64,000 bases of DNA from Deltaproteobacteria bacterium (GTDB lineage Bacteria; Desulfobacterota; GWC2-55-46; DRQE01): contig WGFM01000002.1 of assembly GCA_015492245.1 (NCBI GenBank), forward strand, positions 124,001-188,000, given 5' to 3'. The notes beneath the pieces were generated by a model. That model had not been told where the DNA came from. It searched no databases and saw only the letters and a list, made by a program, of their open reading frames with translations. Both the position numbers and the translations under genes were made by a program. This document shows positions 57,756 through 64,000 of the stretch, one piece after another. Each line of letters starts with the position of its first letter. Position 1 is the first letter of the stretch.

Positions 57756-59290
57756 GAACCAGTATAAATAAAAAACTGATAGGCTCTTTCGTGGTTGGCA
57801 CATTTTTTGCCCTGGCGCTTCTGGGGTGGTCTCTGGTTACCATAGAGGGGCTGTTGAATACAATGAACAAGATGGAGACCCTCAGTAGCCGTGTTGACAA
57901 GACCAATGCCATGAATTTCAACATACAAAAGCTCATCAAGATTTCCGATGAATATATGCTGACAGGAGACATAAAGAAAAGAGACGAGTTCGACAGACTC
58001 ATCACAGAACTCGCGGATATACTGGCAGTGCTGGGCAGACAGAAGGGTGACGAGAGATGGGACGAGAAGTCCGAAAAGGTGCGCGAAGAGGTTACAAAAC
58101 TGAGCGAGATGGTTGTGGAAATCATGTTCATAGACAAGCCCATAGGCAACGAGAAGGCAACAGAGCTTATGAGGAAGGTTTCAGTGCTCGGTGAAAGGCT
58201 TATAAAAGACATAGAGAGGTTCAACCATATAGCAAGCGAGGACAGAGACGGGCTTGCCATTGTTGCATCCAGGATGGCAGAGAGAACAAGGCTCATGGTG
58301 TACACATTTCCGGTGGTTGGCCTGATATTGCTTTCGGTCCTTTATGTGTACCTTAAACGCTACATATCGAGGCCGCTCATGGAGCTCTACAGGGGTGCAG
58401 AAAGGGTCTCAAGAGGAGATTACACCCACCCTGTTATAATAAAGACCGGTGATGAGCTGGAACACCTCGCCAGTGGATTCAACAAGATGGCCGATGCACT
58501 GAAGGAGAGGGAGGAGAAGCTTCTATCCCTGCTGAAGGTTGTAGAGAAGGTCAACAGAGAGCTCATCTCTGCAACAGAGTATAAATCCAGGTTTCTTTCC
58601 AATGTGAGCCATGAGTTGAAGACCCCGCTGACCCACATCCTGGGTTTCTCAGAGCTGCTCAAGCTCGAAGAGAGTGATAGACTGTCAGGGGCAGCAAAGA
58701 GCTATGTGGATAATATCTACAGAAGCGGTAAATCCCTTCTCAAGCTCATAGAGGACATACTGCAGGTTACACGAACCACCGTAGAGGATATAGCACCTGA
58801 CAGAAGGGAATTCTCTATCAGAAACACCATAAACAGAATAGTGGCAAGGTTGAGACCCCTGTCTGACAGCAAGGGACAGACGATAAGGGTGGAGATAGAA
58901 AGGGATGTGAACACGATCACGGCAGACGAGGGAATGGTAGCCCAGATTATAGGGAATCTTCTCGATAATGCCGTCAAGTTCACCCCACAGGGTGGAACCA
59001 TAACAACAAGGGCAAGGAGAGAGAGAAGAGGCAACATGGACACCCTCACCGTTAGTGTTACAGATACAGGGATAGGCATAAAGCCTGAGGTCAAGGAGCG
59101 TATATTCGAACTCTTTGAGATAGGAGAGAAGGGTATTGTCAGAGAATACGAGGGGCTCGGCATAGGGCTTGCCCTTGCCAGAAAACTGGTGGAGTACCAT
59201 GGTGGCCAGATATGGTGTGAGAGCGAGGTTGGCAAGGGCTCTACCTTCGAGTTCTACATACCTCTTGAAAGGATAGATACGAGCCAGTGA
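57752..59290 (+). CDS. Membrane sensor histidine kinase
   Basis: A 512-residue protein. Membrane segments at about 12-32 and 182-202 enclose a helical periplasmic sensor region. A HAMP linker (YISRPLMELYRGAERVSRGD) leads to a HisKA domain with NVSHELKTPLTHILGFSELL (His about 287) and an ATPase domain (IGNLLDNAVKFTP, DTGIGI, GLGIGLALARKL). There is no receiver domain and no response regulator next to it. The PBP-like gene overlaps its start, so the periplasmic protein probably presents the signal. It likely phosphorylates a regulator encoded elsewhere. Confidence 0.93.
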   Translation: MRTSINKKLIGSFVVGTFFALALLGWSLVTIEGLLNTMNKMETLSSRVDKTNAMNFNIQKLIKISDEYMLTGDIKKRDEFDRLITELADILAVLGRQKGDERWDEKSEKVREEVTKLSEMVVEIMFIDKPIGNEKATELMRKVSVLGERLIKDIERFNHIASEDRDGLAIVASRMAERTRLMVYTFPVVGLILLSVLYVYLKRYISRPLMELYRGAERVSRGDYTHPVIIKTGDELEHLASGFNKMADALKEREEKLLSLLKVVEKVNRELISATEYKSRFLSNVSHELKTPLTHILGFSELLKLEESDRLSGAAKSYVDNIYRSGKSLLKLIEDILQVTRTTVEDIAPDRREFSIRNTINRIVARLRPLSDSKGQTIRVEIERDVNTITADEGMVAQIIGNLLDNAVKFTPQGGTITTRARRERRGNMDTLTVSVTDTGIGIKPEVKERIFELFEIGEKGIVREYEGLGIGLALARKLVEYHGGQIWCESEVGKGSTFEFYIPLERIDTSQ

Positions 59291-59303
59291 AAGCAGCCCA
59301 CCC

Positions 59304-60380
59304 ATGAGATGGTTCAAGAGAAACATATCATGGCCTGTTATGCTACTTCTGTTCTGCACCATAGCACAGAGTATACCACTTAAAGAGCGCTATCAATATG
59401 TGGTGCTTACCATGGCAGGGGATGGGAAGAAGGCATACAGAGATGGTGCGGCCAGGAGGGCAAGCTTCAACTGGCCTACTGGTGTGGCCGTTGGCAGTGA
59501 TGGCTCACTGTTCGTTGCGGACTTTTCTAACAACGCCATAAGAAAGATTGCCCCTGATGGCACTGTTACAACCGTTGCAGGAAGCCCTGTTGCAGGCCAT
59601 CGGGATGGCAGGGGCACAGAGGCCCTCTTCTGGGGACCCGACAATATAGCCATAGACGCGGAGCAGAACATCTATGTGGCAGATGCAGACAACTACCGTA
59701 TAAGAAGGCTGACACCCGAGGGCACGGTTACCACCATAGCTGGTACAGGGGCTCCTGGCTACAGGGATGGCAGGGCACTGTCTGCCATGTTCGGCTATCC
59801 CACGGGCATTGCCGTAGATAGGGACGGAGCCCTCTATGTGGCCGACAGAAGAACCCACACCGTACGAGAGATAACCCCGGATGGCAGGGTGTTCACCCTG
59901 GCAGGCAATGGTCTGCCAGGTTTTACCGATGGCAGGGGGAGACTGTCTCATCTGAGAGAGCCCATATCCGTGGCAGTGGCAGAGGATGGAACGGTCTACA
60001 TAGCAGATTCTGGCAACAATGCCATAAGGAAGGTCTCAAGGGATGGCACTGTCTCGACCCTTGCAGGAGGTAGCCTGGGCTACAGAGATGGCACAGGCAG
60101 GCGCGCACAGTTCAACTGGCCTACCGGCATAGCAGTGGGACCAGATGGTTACATATATGTTTGCGACTCTGGCAACAACAAGATAAGGCGCATAACACCC
60201 GATGGTGTGGTAAGCACCGTTGCAGGAAAGATTGTCTCAGGAAGAGGCGATGGCCCGGGGTTCGAGGCAGAATTTAGCTTTCCAACAGGTATAGCAGTTG
60301 ATAAAATGGGCAATATATACATAGCAGACTCTGGCAACAACCTCATAAGAAAGATAATAAGAGAAAGAAAGGTATATTAG
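59304..60380 (+). CDS. Exported NHL-repeat beta-propeller protein
   Basis: A 358-residue protein. An N-terminal hydrophobic signal (about residues 9-25) is followed by six NHL-type units of roughly 50-55 residues. Each carries a variant of FNWPTGVAVGSDGSLFVADF, then NAIRKI, DGTVTTVAG and YRDG. This is a periplasmic or extracellular propeller of binding type without obvious catalytic residues. It starts 13 bases after the kinase gene and ends five bases before the helicase gene, so it belongs to the same transcript. Confidence 0.85.
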   Translation: MRWFKRNISWPVMLLLFCTIAQSIPLKERYQYVVLTMAGDGKKAYRDGAARRASFNWPTGVAVGSDGSLFVADFSNNAIRKIAPDGTVTTVAGSPVAGHRDGRGTEALFWGPDNIAIDAEQNIYVADADNYRIRRLTPEGTVTTIAGTGAPGYRDGRALSAMFGYPTGIAVDRDGALYVADRRTHTVREITPDGRVFTLAGNGLPGFTDGRGRLSHLREPISVAVAEDGTVYIADSGNNAIRKVSRDGTVSTLAGGSLGYRDGTGRRAQFNWPTGIAVGPDGYIYVCDSGNNKIRRITPDGVVSTVAGKIVSGRGDGPGFEAEFSFPTGIAVDKMGNIYIADSGNNLIRKIIRERKVY

Positions 60381-60385
60381 GATAT

Positions 60386-63280
60386 ATGTGTGCCACAAGG
60401 GCTGAAGATATAGAAGAGGGTCTCAACCCCGAACAGCTCGAAGCTGTGGAGCACGACGATGGCCCACTGCTTGTGGTTGCAGGTGCAGGCACAGGAAAGA
60501 CCAGGGTTATAACCTGCAGGATAGCACGCCTTATAGAGAAGGGGGTTAACCCCTCGTCCATACTGGCCCTTACATTTACCGACAGGGCAGCAGCCGAGAT
60601 GGAAGAGAGGGTGGACCGTCTGGTTCCCTACGGATACTCAACGGTATGGATTTCCACATTCCACTCGTTCGGGGACAGGGTCTTGAGAGACAATGCCCTT
60701 GAGATAGGGCTGGTGCCAGACTTCAGGGTGCTTACAGAGGTGGAGTGTGTAATATTCTTAAGGGAACACCTCTATGAGCTGCCCCTCGAACACTACAGGC
60801 CTGCTGGTGAGCCCACCCGTTATCTTTCGGAACTTGTAAGGTTCATAGGAAGGCTGAAGGATGAAGACATAAGCCCACAGGACTACCTGGCCTATTGCGA
60901 GAACCTTAAGAACAGTGATGAGCCGGAAGACCATGTGGAGAGACAATTTGAGCTTGCCCGAACTTACGAGAAATACGAAGAACTCCTTAAGAGGCACGGC
61001 TACATAGATTTTGGAGACGAGATACTCCTTGTCCTGAGACTCTTCCGCGAAAGACCCTCTGTGGCCAGACATTACCAGGAAAGGTTTTCACACATACTCG
61101 CAGACGAGTTTCAGGACACAAACTATGCCCAGTTCGAACTCTTGAAGCTCCTTTCGGGCGAGAGAAAGAACATAACAGTTGTTGCCGACGACGACCAGAG
61201 CATATACAAGTTCAGGGGGGCGGCGGTGAGCAATGTGCTCGGGTTTCTGCAACACTTTCCAGAGGCAAGGCTTGTAACCCTCAAGAAGAACTACAGGTCC
61301 GTTCAGTCCATACTGGATGCCTCCTGCAGGCTCATAACACACAACAACCCCGACCGACTTGAGGTAAAGAGCGGGATAGACAAAAGGCTCGTGTCTGTGA
61401 AAGGGGGCACAGGTGGTGGGGGTGTCAGGTTCCTCGAGTTCGATACCCTGGTAAGTGAGGCAGACTTTGTTGCCCGCACCATAGAGGAGAAGGCAGAGAA
61501 AGAGGGGCGAAGCCTCAGGGATTTTGCCATACTGGTAAGGGCAAACAGGGATGCCGAGCCATTCCTGCGGGCACTTTCTCAAAGGGGCATAGAATACCAG
61601 TTCTCAGGAAGCAAGGGGCTATACAGTAGAGAGGAGATAATGCTCCTTATGAGCTTTCTGAGGGTCATAACCGATAGAGACGACAATGTAAGCCTCTTTC
61701 ATCTTGCAAGCTCTCCTGTCTACGGCCTTGGTGCAGAGGAGCTTGTGCCATACCATAACATTGCCAGAAAGAGGAATCGCCCGCTTTTCAAGGTGCTCGA
61801 GGGTGTGCTGGATGGGGTCTACCCCGGGGCAGATGAGCTTACAGAGGAGGGCAGAGAGCGTGTAAAGAGGTTTGTGGATGATGTGAGGAGGTACTCAGAG
61901 CTCGCCCTCTGTGAGCCCACAGGCAGACTTCTCTACATGTTCCTTACAGAGTCCACCTACCTCTCAGAGCTTGCAAGGGAGAACACCCCTTCTGCAGAAC
62001 AGAAGGTGAGAAACATAGCAAAGTTCTTCGACGAGATAACCCATATAGAGGACACACTCAGGATAAAGAAGGTTCACATGCTTCGAGACCATCTTGACCT
62101 CCTGATGGAGGCAGGCAGTGATCCATCCATGGCAGAGCCTGATCTGGACGCAGACTATGTGCATGTGCTCACGGTGCACAAGGCAAAGGGGCTCGAGTTT
62201 CCGGTGGTGTTCATGGTGGGTCTCGTGGTGGACCGTTTCCCCAGGAGGGCAAGAAAGGAGCTGTTAGAGGTTCCGGCAGAACTCATAAAGGACATACTGC
62301 CCGAGGGCGACTACCACCTTGAAGAGGAAAGGAGACTCTTCTATGTGGGTATGACAAGGGCCATGGAAGAGTTGTATCTTACAACCAGCAGAGACTGGGG
62401 CGGCGTAAGGCCCAAAAAGGTGAGCCCCTTTGTGCTCGAGGCCCTGGATACCCCACGGGCAGAGAAGATGAAGGCCAGTGGTATCGATGCCATAAGGAGG
62501 TTCGCCTGTGAGGAAGAAAAAGAGCTCCGCAGGGAAGGAGAGGGGGGAGAGCTCCATCTGAGCTACTATCAGGTGGATGACTACCTTACATGCCCGCTCA
62601 AGTACAGGTATGTCCACCTTCTGCGTGTGCCCATACTGCCGCACCATACCATAATGTATGGCAAGGCCATACATGACGCCATATCTTTTTACTTCAGAAA
62701 GAGGCTTGAGGGTGTAGAGGCTACAGAGGAGGAACTTGTTCACATAATGAGGGCTTCCTGGCGCAGCGAGGGGTTTGTATCCAGAGAACACGAAGAGGAA
62801 AGGTGGCGCAGGGGTGTGGAGACCATAAGAAGATTCTGCGAGGGAGAGGCTTCCCGTATAATGCCTGCCTGTGTGGAAAGAGAATTCAGTGTTGCCCTCG
62901 ATGGATACACCCTGCGGGGCAGATGGGACCTTATAGAGGAGAGAGAAGACGGTGCCCATATAATAGACTTCAAGACCTCTGATGTGCGCGAGCCAGAGCG
63001 TGCCACCAGGCGTGCCCGCAGTTCCATACAGCTTCGTATATACGCCTTGAGCTATATGAAACACTTTGGCAGGTTGCCCGCAGGCTGCAAGCTATATTTT
63101 ATCGAGACCGGTTTGGTGGGCACTGTAAGGTTCACAGAGAAGGACATGGCAAAGACCATAGAGACCATAGACACCGTTGCAGAGGGTATAGAGCGAAGAG
63201 ATTTCAAGGCCCGCCCCGGGTATCAGAGCTGCAGCTGGTGCCCCTTCAACCGCATCTGCCCTGACAGGGAGACCTTCTGA
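60386..63280 (+). CDS. UvrD/Rep-family helicase with C-terminal Cys-cluster nuclease domain
   Basis: A 964-residue protein. Helicase motifs are VVAGAGTGKTRVITCRIA (I, residue about 33), TFTDRAAAEMEERV (Ia), LADEFQDTNYAQFELL (II), VADDDQSIYKFRGA (III), LKKNYRS (IV), VHKAKGLEFPVVFMVGL (V) and RLFYVGMTRAMEELYL (VI). The last 250 residues are a PD-(D/E)XK nuclease-like domain: DDYLTCPLKYRYVHLLRVP, HIIDFKTSD, and CSWCPFNRIC at the end. The cysteine before the domain and the three at the end resemble the 4Fe-4S site of AddB/Cas4-type nucleases. It is likely a single-chain helicase-nuclease for repair or DNA end processing. No second subunit is adjacent. Confidence 0.9.
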   Translation: MCATRAEDIEEGLNPEQLEAVEHDDGPLLVVAGAGTGKTRVITCRIARLIEKGVNPSSILALTFTDRAAAEMEERVDRLVPYGYSTVWISTFHSFGDRVLRDNALEIGLVPDFRVLTEVECVIFLREHLYELPLEHYRPAGEPTRYLSELVRFIGRLKDEDISPQDYLAYCENLKNSDEPEDHVERQFELARTYEKYEELLKRHGYIDFGDEILLVLRLFRERPSVARHYQERFSHILADEFQDTNYAQFELLKLLSGERKNITVVADDDQSIYKFRGAAVSNVLGFLQHFPEARLVTLKKNYRSVQSILDASCRLITHNNPDRLEVKSGIDKRLVSVKGGTGGGGVRFLEFDTLVSEADFVARTIEEKAEKEGRSLRDFAILVRANRDAEPFLRALSQRGIEYQFSGSKGLYSREEIMLLMSFLRVITDRDDNVSLFHLASSPVYGLGAEELVPYHNIARKRNRPLFKVLEGVLDGVYPGADELTEEGRERVKRFVDDVRRYSELALCEPTGRLLYMFLTESTYLSELARENTPSAEQKVRNIAKFFDEITHIEDTLRIKKVHMLRDHLDLLMEAGSDPSMAEPDLDADYVHVLTVHKAKGLEFPVVFMVGLVVDRFPRRARKELLEVPAELIKDILPEGDYHLEEERRLFYVGMTRAMEELYLTTSRDWGGVRPKKVSPFVLEALDTPRAEKMKASGIDAIRRFACEEEKELRREGEGGELHLSYYQVDDYLTCPLKYRYVHLLRVPILPHHTIMYGKAIHDAISFYFRKRLEGVEATEEELVHIMRASWRSEGFVSREHEEERWRRGVETIRRFCEGEASRIMPACVEREFSVALDGYTLRGRWDLIEEREDGAHIIDFKTSDVREPERATRRARSSIQLRIYALSYMKHFGRLPAGCKLYFIETGLVGTVRFTEKDMAKTIETIDTVAEGIERRDFKARPGYQSCSWCPFNRICPDRETF

Positions 63281-63316
63281 CCTCCACGGGTAGACCCCCT
63301 ACGCGATGTGCCAGCC

Positions 63317-63676
63317 TTAAAGGGATACCTTTACTATTGTCTTGACATTGCCCCGTACATTGAAGTCTCCCACCACCTCGAGGCTTCGGGGCTTCAGTGT
63401 GTCTTTGAGGGCGTCGAATATGGTGTTGGTTGCGGCCTCGTGGGATATGGCCCTGTCCCTGAAGGAGTTAAGGTAGAGCTTGAGGGAACGCAGCTCCACT
63501 ATCTTTTTGTCAGGCACATAGGTTATACGAATGGTGGCAAAGTCAGGATAGCCTGATCTGGGACATATGCAGGTGAACTCGGGATAGCTTATCTCTATGG
63601 TGTAGTCCCTGTCGGGAAAGGGGTTGTCCCAGGGCTCAAGGGTTGCCTCTTTTGTCGCCTTCTCACCATACTTCAT
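63317..63676 (-). CDS. queF: preQ0 reductase QueF (NADPH-dependent 7-cyano-7-deazaguanine reductase)
   Basis: A protein of 119 residues from ATG 63676; a start at 63694 would add six. The type I QueF signature appears as [20 protein letters not shown] with the catalytic cysteine. [16 protein letters not shown] is the E-(S)LK-YL-SFR NADPH-binding motif, and [12 protein letters not shown] has the substrate glutamate. It makes preQ1 for queuosine synthesis. No riboswitch is visible upstream. Convergent with the helicase gene. Confidence 0.94.
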   Translation of the reverse strand: MKYGEKATKEATLEPWDNPFPDRDYTIEISYPEFTCICPRSGYPDFATIRITYVPDKKIVELRSLKLYLNSFRDRAISHEAATNTIFDALKDTLKPRSLEVVGDFNVRGNVKTIVKVSL

Positions 63677-63801
63677 GGGTAAAGATTTTAACATCTGGTA
63701 AAGACTATTTCAAAGGGTTTTAAAGTGGTTCTTGTAAGAGGGGCAGGCTGGCCTGCATTGCATAAGGATGGGTATAAGACTTCAAAGCCGTGTTTTCTTG
63801 C

Positions 63802-63830
63802 TTGACATGGTTTAGAAATTTCGCAATAAT
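63802..63830 (+). promoter_or_regulatory. Promoter of the ArsR-family gene, next to its start codon
   Basis: TTGACA (63802-63807) and AATAAT (63825-63830) are 17 bases apart. The expected transcription start is at about 63837, the A of the ATG, and no ribosome binding site is present, so a leaderless transcript is predicted. Confidence 0.6.
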
Positions 63831-63836
63831 TAAACT

Positions 63837-64000
63837 ATGAAACAGGTATTCAAACTGCAGGCAGAGATATGCAAGGTGCTCGCCAACCCCAGGAGACTCG
63901 AGGTCCTCTATGCCCTGAAGGATGGTGAGCGAAGTGTGGCTGAACTTGTAAGGCTTCTCGGCATATCGAAGGCCAACCTCTCGCAGCATCTTGCGGTAAT
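63837..64000 (+). CDS. ArsR/SmtB-family transcriptional regulator, partial
   Basis: The first 54 codons of a gene that runs off the window. The ORF reads KQVFKLQAEICKVLANPRRL then EVLYALKDGERSVAELVRLL and GISKANLSQHLAV, the classical winged helix-turn-helix of ArsR/SmtB proteins, with the recognition helix at SKANLSQHL. The metal- or thiol-sensing residues cannot all be judged; one Cys is at residue 12. No leader precedes the start codon. Confidence 0.88.
   Translation, partial: MKQVFKLQAEICKVLANPRRLEVLYALKDGERSVAELVRLLGISKANLSQHLAV

Overview
The window is dense, mostly operonic bacterial DNA of medium G+C. It reads as an anaerobic, probably autotrophic bacterium: a ferredoxin-dependent reductive TCA segment, a heterodisulfide-reductase/Flx electron-bifurcation module, two fumarate reductase/succinate dehydrogenase sets, ADP-forming acyl-CoA synthetase and c-type cytochromes. 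The gene set and the integrase type suggest Nitrospirota or Desulfobacterota, but I cannot assign a phylum without a search.

Layout. 1-563: end of a CusA/CzcA-type RND pump with its P-II-like partner. 585-3451 (minus): a c-type cytochrome followed by three formylglycine-generating-enzyme-like (FGE) proteins, one fused to a diheme segment. 3514-5597 (minus): GT39-type glycosyltransferase and PAP2 phosphatase. 5755-8072: a roughly 2.3-kb relic of an integrative element in tRNA-Asp, with a decayed tyrosine recombinase, hicBA and a 36-bp repeat pair, then tRNA-Asp and tRNA-Val. 8323-24898: tandem promoters, then mdh-fumAB-hdrCBA-flxDCBA-frdBA-sucCD-korDABC, closed by a strong terminator. 24924-28435: a second frdA/sdhA-sdhB-sdhE-like set.

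28483-34524: PEBP protein and secG (minus), then a GAF/PAS sensor, a hybrid kinase-diguanylate cyclase and a DivK-like regulator. 34566-38509 (minus): moxR-DUF58-tgpA. 38645-50657: coiled-coil gene-zapA-6S RNA-fau, rny-ymdB-tyrS, an unknown gene, an LsrF-like aldolase with a zinc dehydrogenase, nadK-recN-GNAT-pmbA. 50669-53382: consensus promoter, response regulator and HD-GYP protein. 53453-63280: DUF4149 protein, ADP-forming acyl-CoA synthetase, porin, PBP-like protein, histidine kinase, NHL protein and a UvrD-type helicase-nuclease. 63317-64000: queF (minus) and the start of an ArsR-family regulator.

How it fits together. The enzymes from oxaloacetate to 2-oxoglutarate lie in reductive pathway order. 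The fumarate reductase genes directly follow the complete Hdr-Flx set, which suggests that NADH oxidation could be coupled to ferredoxin reduction and fumarate reduction, with ferredoxin then available to 2-oxoglutarate synthase. No citrate-cleaving enzyme or CO dehydrogenase is visible here, so the complete carbon pathway is not shown.
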